From an uncultured Pelagibacteraceae bacterium (GTDB lineage: Bacteria; Pseudomonadota; Alphaproteobacteria; Pelagibacterales; Pelagibacteraceae): a stretch of DNA of 64,000 nucleotides. Below the pieces are notes generated by a model that searched no databases, was not told the origin of the DNA, and saw only the letters and a list, made by a program, of their open reading frames with translations. Made by a program: the position numbers and the translations under genes. Below are positions 51,718 through 60,053 of the stretch, piece after piece (positions within the stretch are counted from its first letter, which is position 1; every line of letters starts with the position of its first letter). The stretch is from contig CACHPB010000002.1 of assembly GCA_902581585.1 (NCBI GenBank), forward strand, positions 1 through 64,000. Direction: 5' to 3'.

Positions 51718-53940
51718 ATGAAAATTAATAAAGTTGTTGTAATAGGTTCAGGGACGATGGGGAGCGGGATAGCTGCTCAACTATGTAATGCAAATGTTCC
51801 AGTAACATTACTAGATTTAACAACGGAAATATCTGAGAAAGCTAGAGAAAGAATTCTAAAATCAAGACCTCCTTTATTGATCGATAAATCAAAAATCAAT
51901 AATATTAATGTTGGTAACATAAATGATAACTTTAATGAAGTTGGTGAGGCTGACTGGATTGTTGAAGCTGTTGTAGAAAGAATTGATATCAAACATAATA
52001 TTTATGAAAAAATTTTTAAAGAAAGAAAAAAAGGTTCAATTGTATCCTCAAATACATCTTCTATTCCAATCAAAGTACTTTCAGAAAAACTTTCAAATGA
52101 AGAAAAAAAAGACTTTTGTATAACTCACTTTTTCAATCCAGTTAGATATATGGATTTATTAGAAATTGTGAAAAATGAAAATAATGATTTAGAACAGATA
52201 AATTCACTTAAAAATTTTTGTGAAAAAGATTTAGGAAAAGGAACTTTAATTTGTAACGATACGCCAGGCTTCTTAGGGAATAGGATTGGTGTCTATGCCA
52301 TGCAAGTAGCAATGACAGAAGCATTCAAAATGAAACTAACAATTGAAGAAGCAGATGCAGTTTTTGGTCGACCAATGGGAATACCAAAAACAGGCGTTTT
52401 TGGACTATATGATTTGATTGGGATTGACTTAATGGCTGATGTTTTAAAAAGTTTTATAAAGGAACTTCCCGAGGTAGATGATTTTCAAGTTGTTGCTAAA
52501 GAAATACCACTTGTAAAAAAACTTATCGAAACTGGTTACACAGGAAGAAAAGGCAAAGGTGGATTTTATAGAATGAATAAAGCTGATGGTAAAAAAGTTC
52601 TCGAAGGTATCAATTTAGAAACTGGTGAATATTCAATATCACAAAAATTTAATCTAGGATCAGAAAAGATGGATATTGTGAACTTAATCAACAGAAAAGA
52701 TAAATATGGAGAATATGCCTGGTCAGTAATCTCAAAAATTATTAAATATGCATCTTCATTGGTTCCAGGGATAACGGACAAATTTAATGATATCGATGAA
52801 GCAATGAGACTAGGTTTTAACTGGTCTAAAGGACCTTTTGAAATGCTGAAAGAAATTGGAGTAAAAAATTTTTTTGAAAGATTAGATGCTTTTGAAAATA
52901 ACAAGTTTCTTGAGGATTTATCGAAAAGTAAGGATGAAGACTTTTATGGAGAAAGACAACAATATACTGATCTAGAAACCCTTGGAAAAATTAAGCCGAG
53001 AGCAATCAAATTAGATAAAAACAATTCAGCTGAAATCTATAGATTTAATGACTTTAACATAGTTGAATTTACTACAAAAGCTAATGCATTAGATTATGAC
53101 TCAATGGATAGTTTAAAAAATGCAACTGATAAACCCCTTATAATTATAAATGAGGCAATGCAGTTTTCTGCTGGAGTAAACTTATCTTATACAATGAATT
53201 TTGCAGACAAGGGTGATTTTAAATCTATTGAAAAGTTTGTTAAATATTTTCAAGAAACTTGTAAACATTTAAAGTATTCAAAATTTCCCGTTGTTTCAGC
53301 TCCATCTGGCTTGGCATTAGGTGGTGGTTTTGAAGTTTTATGTCAAAGTAATTTCGTAGCTTCTCATACAAATATTGTTGTTGGTCTCGTAGAAACAATG
53401 GTTGGATTAATCCCAGCCGGCGGTGGATGCAAAGAGATGTTATGGCGATGGTCTCAGACAGAGGAAGCCAAGAATGATCCTGATTATGCACCTCTTAAAG
53501 TATTTGATATTATTGGTTACGCAAAAACTGCAACCTCTCCAATTGAAGCTGAGCCATTAAAATACTTAAGACCTGAGGATAAAAAAATAATGAGTAGAAA
53601 TAGTTTATTATCAGTTTCAAAAGAAATTATTCAACGAAATAAAGATTTTACTCCACCAAATGAAGTTTCTTTCAATCTATCTGGAAAAAAAGCTTATGAA
53701 AAAATGATACAAATGCTAGAGAAATTATATAATGATAAAATTATACTTGATCATGGTATGGAAGTTGGAAAAGAATTGGCAAAAGTTTTGAGTGGTGGAG
53801 ATACTACTTTGGAACATACTTTATCAGAGGATGACTTGTATAAGCTTGAGTTAGATGCGTTTATGAAATTAATTGAAACAGAAAAAACACAAGATAGAAT
53901 AAAACACACTTTAGCCACTGGAAAACCACTAGTTAACTAA
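51718..53940 (+). CDS. 3-hydroxyacyl-CoA dehydrogenase/enoyl-CoA hydratase bifunctional protein
   Basis: The 740-residue protein starts with the NAD-binding Rossmann domain (VVVIGSGTMGSGIAAQL, about 6-22), then the HCDH block with THFFNPVRYMDLLEIV and NDTPGFLGNRIG. A crotonase-like domain follows in the last 300 residues (AGVNLSYTMNFAD, FPVVSAPSGLALGGGFE, GLVETMVGLIPAGGG). The order is dehydrogenase first, hydratase second, the reverse of FadB/FadJ. It performs two steps of beta-oxidation of CoA esters. The thiolase partner is not adjacent; the nearest is at 37984. Confidence 0.9.
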   Translation: MKINKVVVIGSGTMGSGIAAQLCNANVPVTLLDLTTEISEKARERILKSRPPLLIDKSKINNINVGNINDNFNEVGEADWIVEAVVERIDIKHNIYEKIFKERKKGSIVSSNTSSIPIKVLSEKLSNEEKKDFCITHFFNPVRYMDLLEIVKNENNDLEQINSLKNFCEKDLGKGTLICNDTPGFLGNRIGVYAMQVAMTEAFKMKLTIEEADAVFGRPMGIPKTGVFGLYDLIGIDLMADVLKSFIKELPEVDDFQVVAKEIPLVKKLIETGYTGRKGKGGFYRMNKADGKKVLEGINLETGEYSISQKFNLGSEKMDIVNLINRKDKYGEYAWSVISKIIKYASSLVPGITDKFNDIDEAMRLGFNWSKGPFEMLKEIGVKNFFERLDAFENNKFLEDLSKSKDEDFYGERQQYTDLETLGKIKPRAIKLDKNNSAEIYRFNDFNIVEFTTKANALDYDSMDSLKNATDKPLIIINEAMQFSAGVNLSYTMNFADKGDFKSIEKFVKYFQETCKHLKYSKFPVVSAPSGLALGGGFEVLCQSNFVASHTNIVVGLVETMVGLIPAGGGCKEMLWRWSQTEEAKNDPDYAPLKVFDIIGYAKTATSPIEAEPLKYLRPEDKKIMSRNSLLSVSKEIIQRNKDFTPPNEVSFNLSGKKAYEKMIQMLEKLYNDKIILDHGMEVGKELAKVLSGGDTTLEHTLSEDDLYKLELDAFMKLIETEKTQDRIKHTLATGKPLVN

Positions 53941-53947
53941 ATTTATT

Positions 53948-54076
53948 ATGTCGAAAAAACCAACAAAAAAACAAGTAGATACAGCTACAAAAATTCTAAT
54001 TTCTTGGAAAAAGAAAATGCCATATTATTATGCAACTGCAATAATAATAGTTTTTTTAATTGTATTGTTCCAATAA
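53948..54076 (+). CDS. Small predicted single-pass membrane protein, 42 residues
   Basis: A 43-codon frame starts 7 bp after the FadB-like stop. The product is basic at its N-terminus (SKKPTKKQ), has a short amphipathic stretch with W20, and ends with one helix of about 15 residues (TAIIIVFLIVLF). Its 3' end overlaps the convergent cyclophilin gene by 21 bp. I recognise no family. Basic start, hydrophobic tail and position support a real coding sequence, but the short length means chance cannot be excluded. Confidence 0.45.
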   Translation: MSKKPTKKQVDTATKILISWKKKMPYYYATAIIIVFLIVLFQ

Positions 54077-54709
54077 TTTTAAATCACTTAAGAAATCTGG
54101 TCTTAAAACATATTCTGTCTTATCTGAGGATTTAATTTTAGTTAATGCATCCAATCCATAAATAACTTTACCAATTGGTGTATATTCTCCTTTAAATAAA
54201 GGTACATCTTTTAATAAAATAAAAAATTCACTATCTTCAGTATTGAATTCATCACCTCTAACTAAACCTACACTACCAGCATTAAACTCAAATTTATTAT
54301 TTATTTCAGAGTTAATTGGACCAAGTTTTGATTTACCACTACCCACTCTGAAATAATCTATATTTTCTATGTTACCAAATTCTAAATCCCCTGCTTGCAA
54401 TAATGTATTTTTGATAACTCTATAAAAAGCTGATCCATCATAATCTCCATTTGATATAAAAAATTTAAACCTTTCTACAGAATTTGGAGATAAATTTGGT
54501 AAAAGCTCAATAATAACCATACCGCATTCTACATTCATAATTGCAATATTATTTTTATTTGGGAAATTGATTTTTTTTAAATCTATTTTATCGACAAAAA
54601 GGCACTTATTTTTAATTGCGTAAAAAAATACAAACGAAGTAATTGTAAGTAAAATTAAAAAAATAAATAATATTTTCTCCCCTGTTGATGCTTTTATTTT
54701 TTTTATCAT
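54056..54709 (-). CDS. Membrane-anchored cyclophilin-type peptidyl-prolyl isomerase
   Basis: The 217-residue protein has an N-terminal helix (about 13-31, ILFIFLILLTITSFVFFYA) that anchors it to the inner membrane, then a cyclophilin domain. The domain shows ELLPNLSPNSVERFKFFISNGDYDGSAFYRVI, the catalytic Arg in FYR, LQAGD, and SEFFIL in place of the usual SQFFI. It would catalyse proline isomerisation of envelope proteins in the periplasm. It is convergent with the 42-residue protein and lies 6 bp from the remnant of a frameshifted metallopeptidase gene upstream on the same strand. Confidence 0.85.
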   Translation of the reverse strand: MIKKIKASTGEKILFIFLILLTITSFVFFYAIKNKCLFVDKIDLKKINFPNKNNIAIMNVECGMVIIELLPNLSPNSVERFKFFISNGDYDGSAFYRVIKNTLLQAGDLEFGNIENIDYFRVGSGKSKLGPINSEINNKFEFNAGSVGLVRGDEFNTEDSEFFILLKDVPLFKGEYTPIGKVIYGLDALTKIKSSDKTEYVLRPDFLSDLKLLEQYN

Positions 54710-54715
54710 AAATGA

Positions 54716-55439
54716 TTATAAATTATTTATCTTTTTTATTCTGGACTCTATGAATTCAGCTTTTTTAAATATTATTGGATCGATTTTTTTAATTTTTTCT
54801 AAATTTTTATTATCTGTAATTAAAAAAGAATAGACTTCAGCCATATCCTCTGATGGTATTGTCTTAGAGTATTCGGTTAAAAAACCATCTGTATCTTTGT
54901 AAATATCTAAGCCTAATTTATCTGTACATGTAGAACAATCTGCATATTTAAAACCTTTTTTTATTTAAATTTGACCAAGCTTCTTCATTAAATATTTCTG
55001 GAAAACTATCATGTATTAGATGAAACACTTCATGATGTATAACTCTTTCAAAATATTTCTCATTAAACTTTAGATCCAATATTAATGTTCTTTTATTCAA
55101 ATCAGGTATCCCAGCTGTATTTATTTTTGATATGTATAGATTTTGACAAAGAACTATAAATCTTAAATTTATTTTTTTTAAAAACTCATAATCGTAAATA
55201 TCTAAATTTCTCTTTATCAATGAAAATTTATTTTCTAAGTTTTTTTCTCCTAGTTTATTACAACTAATATTACTCTGGACGCCAATTTTAAAATTTTTTT
55301 TAGCTGTTAAGTACTTAAGACCATTTTTATTATTTAAACTAAAAGTTTTTAGGTTTGGAATCTTTAATAGATAATTAATCTCATCAGCTTTGAGTAAATT
55401 AAATTGAAATATCAGCAATAAAATAAACAAAATTCTCAT
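54716..55439 (-). pseudogene. Secreted zinc metallopeptidase-like gene broken by a frameshift
   Basis: The first 163 codons (55439 to 54948) encode a signal peptide (about 1-18, ending LKA) and the zinc motif HEVFH in IHHEVFHLIHDSF, then stop after NLNKKRF. Dropping one A from the run of seven As (54956-54962, Ts on the plus strand) lets the frame continue as NLNKKGFKYADCSTCTDKLG, then EDMAEVY, to a stop at 54716. That EDMAE Glu is the expected third zinc ligand of this gluzincin-like group, so the parts belong together. The break may be a real mutation, a sequencing error in a homopolymer, or programmed slippage. The final product would be about 240 residues. Confidence 0.72.
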
Positions 55440-55491
55440 TAAATAAACATAGAACTATATGCTAAAATAATATTACTTTAGAAAATTAAAA

Positions 55492-56451
55492 ATGAAAAAA
55501 GAAAAAAATAAAAACCCAAAACAGCCAGTGAGCGGAACTAAAGTCCCTAGATATGCTGGACCCTCAACATTTGCTAGGTTACCTGAACTTAGAGATGTAG
55601 ATAGTTGTGATGTAGCAATTGTGGGAGTGCCTTTTGACTCTGGAACAAGTTACAGACCTGGTGCAAGATTTGGACCACAGAGTATACGACAAGCATCAAG
55701 GCATTTAAGAACAAATTATCACCCAAACTATGATGTAGAGCCTTTCAAAGTGCAGCAAGTTGCAGATGCGGGAGATATTGCATGTAATCCGTTTAATATT
55801 GATGAAGCAATAAAACAAATTGAAGTTGGTGCTACGGATTTATTAGATAAAGTGGGTGGAATAATTAGTTTAGGTGGGGATCATACCATTGCAGTTCCCT
55901 TGCTAAGAGCAGCTAACAAAAAAAATAATGGACCAGTATCATTAGTTCATTTTGATGCACATTTGGATACTTGGGATACTTATTTTGGAGCTCCATATAC
56001 TCATGGAACTCCTTTTAGAAGAGCGCGTGAGGAAAATTTATTTTTAGATGATGCTTCTATGCATGTTGGGATACGTGGTCCACTTTACAGCAGAGATGAT
56101 ATAAAGAATGATGAGAGTTTTGGTTTTAAAATAATTCATTGTGATGAATTTCAAACAGAAGGAACTGATAAAATTGCAGAAAGAATAAAAAAAAGAGTAG
56201 GAGATAATGCTTTGTATTTATCTATTGATATAGATGTATTGGATCCTGCATTTGCTCCAGGGACAGGAACGCCTGAAATTGCAGGTATGACAACAAGAGA
56301 AATGGTAAATGTTTTGAGAGGATTGTCAGGTCTAAATCTAATTTCTGCAGATGTTGTAGAAGTTGCTCCCGCATATGATCATGCTGAAGTTACTTCTCTT
56401 GCAGCTGCTACGATTGTTTACGAATTGACAAATTTATTTGCAAAATCATAA
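55492..56451 (+). CDS. Ureohydrolase: agmatinase/guanidinobutyrase-like
   Basis: The 319-residue protein is a manganese ureohydrolase. The metal ligands are H131 (GGDHTI), D155, H157 and D159 (FDAHLDTW), and D246 and D248 (SIDIDVLDPAFAPG). The N-terminal region (PVSGTKVPRYAGPSTFARLPE) is typical of the branch with guanidinobutyrase, guanidinopropionase and some agmatinases. It hydrolyses a guanidino compound to urea and an amine. The next gene, 21 bp downstream, is an ALDH, so guanidinobutyrate or agmatine to a GABA-like product is a sensible inference. I cannot choose between them. Confidence 0.82.
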   Translation: MKKEKNKNPKQPVSGTKVPRYAGPSTFARLPELRDVDSCDVAIVGVPFDSGTSYRPGARFGPQSIRQASRHLRTNYHPNYDVEPFKVQQVADAGDIACNPFNIDEAIKQIEVGATDLLDKVGGIISLGGDHTIAVPLLRAANKKNNGPVSLVHFDAHLDTWDTYFGAPYTHGTPFRRAREENLFLDDASMHVGIRGPLYSRDDIKNDESFGFKIIHCDEFQTEGTDKIAERIKKRVGDNALYLSIDIDVLDPAFAPGTGTPEIAGMTTREMVNVLRGLSGLNLISADVVEVAPAYDHAEVTSLAAATIVYELTNLFAKS

Positions 56452-56471
56452 ATAAAGGATAGTTTGCGCGC

Positions 56472-57905
56472 ATGATTGAAAAGAAAAATTTTTATATTAA
56501 TGGTTCATGGGTTGCACCGAAAAATCAAAAAGATATCCAAGTTATTAACCCTGCAACCGAAAAAAGTTGTGCAGTAATTTCCTTAGGGGGCAAAGAGGAT
56601 ATTAATGATGCAGTATTAGCAGCTAAAGAGGCTTTTAAAACTTGGGGATTTTCCTCAAAACAAGAAAGAGTCGAATTACTGGAAGACTTTTATGTACTTT
56701 ATAAAAAAAGATGGAGCGATATTACAGATGCAATTATTCAAGAAATGGGCGCACCAAAAGATTTTGCTTCAAAACTTCAAACAGGAACTGGTGCTAGTCA
56801 TACAAAATCTTTCATTCGTTATTTAAAAGAGTTTGAGTTTGAAAAACCACTTGGAGAACATGCTAAAAATCAAAGATTAATTTATGAACCAAAAGGTGTT
56901 TGCGCATTAATTACTCCTTGGAACTGGCCTATAAATCAAGTTACTTTAAAAGTTATTCCTGCTTTAGCCTCTGGCTGTACTATGATTTTAAAACCCTCAG
57001 AGCTAGCACCATTATCTGCAATGATTATTGCAGAATTAATTGATGAAGCAAAGTTTCCAAAAGGTGTATTTAATTTAGTAAATGGAGACGGCGCAACTAC
57101 CGGAGATGCATTAACAAGTCATCCTGATGTAAATATGATTTCATTTACTGGCTCTACGAGAGCGGGAGCATTAATTTCACAAAATGCAGCTAAAGATTTT
57201 AAAAGGGTAAGTTTAGAGTTAGGGGGAAAAGGTGCAAATATCATATTTAAAGATGCAGATTCAGAGGCTATAGAGAGAGGTGCTTTTAGATGTTTTAGAA
57301 ATTCTGGACAATCCTGTAATGCACCTACAAGAATGTTAGTTGAAAAAACAATTTATGATGATGCTATTGAAAGACTTAAAAAGTATGCAAATGAGTTTAA
57401 AGTAGATGATCCAAATAAAGAGGGTGAACATATAGGTCCTGTAATTTCAGATGTACAATTTAATAAAATTCAAGGTTTAATCCAAAAGGGAATAGACGAA
57501 GGAGCAAAATTAATTGCTGGCGGCCCAGGAAAACCTGAAGGATTAAAAGATGGTTATTATGTAAAACCTACAGTATTTGCTGATGTTAGTAATGACATGG
57601 AAATTGCAAGAACCGAAATTTTTGGTCCAGTCTTATCTGTAATTCCATTTGAAACTGAGGAAGAAGCTATCCAGATTGCAAATGACACTGATTATGGATT
57701 AACAAATTATATTCAAACTCAAGATAATGATAAAGTACAAAGGGTTGCTAGAAAACTTAGATCTGGAATGGTAGATGTTAATGGGGCAGGTATTGCAGTT
57801 GATGCACCGTTTGGGGGATTTAAACATTCAGGGATTGGAAGAGAGGCTGGAAAAGAAGGTCTGCTTGAATTTTTAGAAGTTAAATCTGTTGGTGGTTGGA
57901 ATTAA
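56472..57905 (+). CDS. NAD(P)-dependent aldehyde dehydrogenase
   Basis: The 477-residue ALDH has ITPWNWPINQ, FTGSTRAG, ELGGKGAN with the general base Glu, and the nucleophile C282 (GQSCNAPTR). It is a close paralogue of the ALDH at 28224-29654 and shares its IEKKNFYING start. It is transcribed with the ureohydrolase, suggesting oxidation of an aminoaldehyde or succinate-semialdehyde-like compound. The 3' end overlaps the convergent M20 deacylase gene by 4 bp. The aldehyde substrate is uncertain. Confidence 0.9.
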   Translation: MIEKKNFYINGSWVAPKNQKDIQVINPATEKSCAVISLGGKEDINDAVLAAKEAFKTWGFSSKQERVELLEDFYVLYKKRWSDITDAIIQEMGAPKDFASKLQTGTGASHTKSFIRYLKEFEFEKPLGEHAKNQRLIYEPKGVCALITPWNWPINQVTLKVIPALASGCTMILKPSELAPLSAMIIAELIDEAKFPKGVFNLVNGDGATTGDALTSHPDVNMISFTGSTRAGALISQNAAKDFKRVSLELGGKGANIIFKDADSEAIERGAFRCFRNSGQSCNAPTRMLVEKTIYDDAIERLKKYANEFKVDDPNKEGEHIGPVISDVQFNKIQGLIQKGIDEGAKLIAGGPGKPEGLKDGYYVKPTVFADVSNDMEIARTEIFGPVLSVIPFETEEEAIQIANDTDYGLTNYIQTQDNDKVQRVARKLRSGMVDVNGAGIAVDAPFGGFKHSGIGREAGKEGLLEFLEVKSVGGWN

Positions 57906-59092
57906 TTCAAAGACTTATTTTTTACACCATCTAAAAAACTAATACATTTTTTTATTTCAGAAAGTTTTATAAACTCATCAATCTTATGCGCTTGCTTAAT
58001 TGATCCTGGACCACACACAACTGTACTTATTCCTATTTCTTGAAATAACCCTGCTTCGGTACCAAAAGAGACTACCTCTCTCGAATTATCTCCAGTTATA
58101 CTAGATACAAATTCACAGGCCTCAGAATTTGAAATTCTATCAAAACCTGTAATTTCACCAATAATATTTTTTTTTATACTTGATTTTGGGTATATTTTTT
58201 TCATTTCAGGCAAAAGAGTTTCGTTAGTAAATTTATCTATTTCATGATTTAAAAAAATTCCATCTTCTTTTACAACAGGTCTTGTTTCCCAATTCACATG
58301 ACATTTGTCAGCAATTACATTATGTGCAATTCCACCAAATATTCCGCCAACTTGCAAAGTTGAATATGGAGGATCAAAGATGGAGTCTTTTAATTCTCTT
58401 TCTTTCAATTTCTCTTTTAATTCTAGAAGTTTATTTACATATCTTGCAGCAAATTCAACTGCACTTACACCTTTGTCTGGTTCAGAACTATGTCCAGCAA
58501 GACCTTCAAAATAGGTTGTATATTCATAGCATCCTTTATGTGCATCAATAATTTTCATATTTGTTGGTTCACCAACAATACAAATACAATCTTTAATGCC
58601 TCTTTTTTTAAGTTCTGTAATCAAAATTGGTGCACCTTTACATGCTGTTTCTTCGTCGAAAGTAAATGAAAAATGAATATCTCTATCTAAATTTGATGAA
58701 GAAAAAATTGGTGCGTATGCTAATGCACATGCAATAAAACCTTTCATATCACAGGATCCTCTACCAAATAATTTATCTTCCTTGATTGTTGCATCAAAAG
58801 GGTCTGTTGCCCAACCTTTTGAAACTGGAACAACATCTGTATGTCCAGATAAAATAATTGGTTTTTTATTACTATTTTTTTTTGCTTTTAAAGTTGAGAA
58901 AAGATTTACTCTTTTTTTTTCCTCATCATAAGTTTTAAAAGAAGTAGCTCCTAAAGAACTTAATATATCATCACAATAATCTATAAGTTGGTTATTATCT
59001 TCACCAGATACTGTTTTAAATGCAATTAAATCTTTTAGAATTCTTATCGAATTATTATATATATCTTCTAAATTATTTCCTGTACTCATCAA
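57902..59092 (-). CDS. M20 family deacylase, acetylornithine deacetylase-like
   Basis: The 396-residue protein is of the M20 dinuclear zinc family. Catalytic motifs include SGHTDVVP, FGRGSCDMKGF, the general base in FTFDEETACKGA, and the C-terminal CGPGSIKQAHKIDEF with the final metal His. Its length and the ARCD-like pattern fit ArgE. It would remove an acyl group from an amino acid such as N-acetylornithine. The neighbours (ureohydrolase, ALDH) would fit amino-acid or guanidino metabolism. It starts 22 bp from the divergent CsaA gene. Confidence 0.8.
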   Translation of the reverse strand: MMSTGNNLEDIYNNSIRILKDLIAFKTVSGEDNNQLIDYCDDILSSLGATSFKTYDEEKKRVNLFSTLKAKKNSNKKPIILSGHTDVVPVSKGWATDPFDATIKEDKLFGRGSCDMKGFIACALAYAPIFSSSNLDRDIHFSFTFDEETACKGAPILITELKKRGIKDCICIVGEPTNMKIIDAHKGCYEYTTYFEGLAGHSSEPDKGVSAVEFAARYVNKLLELKEKLKERELKDSIFDPPYSTLQVGGIFGGIAHNVIADKCHVNWETRPVVKEDGIFLNHEIDKFTNETLLPEMKKIYPKSSIKKNIIGEITGFDRISNSEACEFVSSITGDNSREVVSFGTEAGLFQEIGISTVVCGPGSIKQAHKIDEFIKLSEIKKCISFLDGVKNKSLN

Positions 59093-59114
59093 TTATTAAT
59101 TATATATTAAATTT

Positions 59115-59456
59115 ATGAAAGAACAAATAACATACGATACATATGACACAGTAGACATTAGGGTAGGAACAGTAATATCAGTAAAAAAAAATGAAAAAGC
59201 TAGAAAACCATCGCTAGTTGTTGAAGTAGATTTTGGAAAAGAAATAGGAGTTAAACAATCATCTGCACAGATAACTCATTATTACAATGAAGAAAACTTA
59301 GTTGGAAAACAAGTTATAGGAGTTTGTAATTTTCCTGAAAAAAATATAGCAGGTGTTGTTTCTCAAGTTTTAATTCTTGGCTCTATTGATAAGGAAGGAA
59401 AAGTTGTACTTGTTCATCCATCTCAAAAAGTTGAAAATGGTTTGCCAGTAGCATAG
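59115..59456 (+). CDS. csaA: CsaA-like tRNA-binding domain protein
   Basis: The 113-residue protein is a complete OB-fold tRNA-binding domain of the CsaA/EMAPII type: VDIRVGTVISVKKNEKARKPSLVVEVDFGKE, QSSAQITHYY, and VIGVCNFPEKNIAG. CsaA is a small dimeric RNA-binding protein with a reported role in protein export or folding. The gene stands alone, 3 bp before the LysE gene. The family match is very good, while the cellular role is uncertain. Confidence 0.88.
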   Translation: MKEQITYDTYDTVDIRVGTVISVKKNEKARKPSLVVEVDFGKEIGVKQSSAQITHYYNEENLVGKQVIGVCNFPEKNIAGVVSQVLILGSIDKEGKVVLVHPSQKVENGLPVA

Positions 59457-59458
59457 CA

Positions 59459-60049
59459 ATGCATCCTGAATTGCTGTCTCTTTGTTTATTTATGTTTGTG
59501 ACAAGTTGCTCACCCGGACCAAATAATATTGTAGCTTCACATTCAGGATTTAATCATGGGTTTAAAAAGACAATTCCTTTAATGTTGGGGGTAATCTTTG
59601 GTTTTACATTCATGTTGGGAGTTATAAATTTTGGATTAATAAATATTTTTAAGCTTTATCCTATAATTCAAAAGGGTTTAATTTTTACTGGTACAGCATT
59701 TTTAATATATTTGTCATACAAGATATCATTCTCGAAATCTTCAGACGAAAATGAAAAATTAAGACCAGTAAATTTTATGGAAACTTTTCTTTATCAATTT
59801 TTAAATCCAAAAGGCGTTATAGTTGCAATTATTGCAGTATCAACATATGTAGAATCAGGTAGTAATTTCATTTCTTATTCAATTTGGTTATTAGGTATTG
59901 CTTTCATCTTTGCAGTTATTAGTATTATTTTTTGGACAATAATAGGAAAATTTATGAGGAAATTCGCGACAAATGAGAAATTTATTAAATGGTTTAATTA
60001 TGTTATGTCGGCACTCTTACTAAGCTGTATAGCAACTTTTTATTACTAG
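59459..60049 (+). CDS. LysE/RhtB family amino-acid exporter
   Basis: The 196-residue membrane protein has about six helices and the LysE signature near the start: SPGPNNIVASHSGFNHGFKK. FLNPKGVIVAIIAV is the conserved mid-protein block. Members export amino acids or homoserine lactones with the proton gradient. The substrate cannot be predicted. It is 3 bp downstream of csaA and 4 bp upstream of acnA, so it is probably co-transcribed with them. Confidence 0.88.
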   Translation: MHPELLSLCLFMFVTSCSPGPNNIVASHSGFNHGFKKTIPLMLGVIFGFTFMLGVINFGLINIFKLYPIIQKGLIFTGTAFLIYLSYKISFSKSSDENEKLRPVNFMETFLYQFLNPKGVIVAIIAVSTYVESGSNFISYSIWLLGIAFIFAVISIIFWTIIGKFMRKFATNEKFIKWFNYVMSALLLSCIATFYY

Positions 60050-60053
60050 TATT

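Noticed and set aside
54948-55439. An intact 163-residue hypothetical secreted protein
   Set aside because: Its final residues run into a frameshift, and the other frame continues with the expected zinc-ligand block. I list the pair as one broken gene.
58282-58551. Overlapping plus-strand frames of 89 and 69 codons inside the M20 deacylase
   Set aside because: The host gene has all M20 motifs; the frames give Leu/His/Gln-rich nonsense with no family match.
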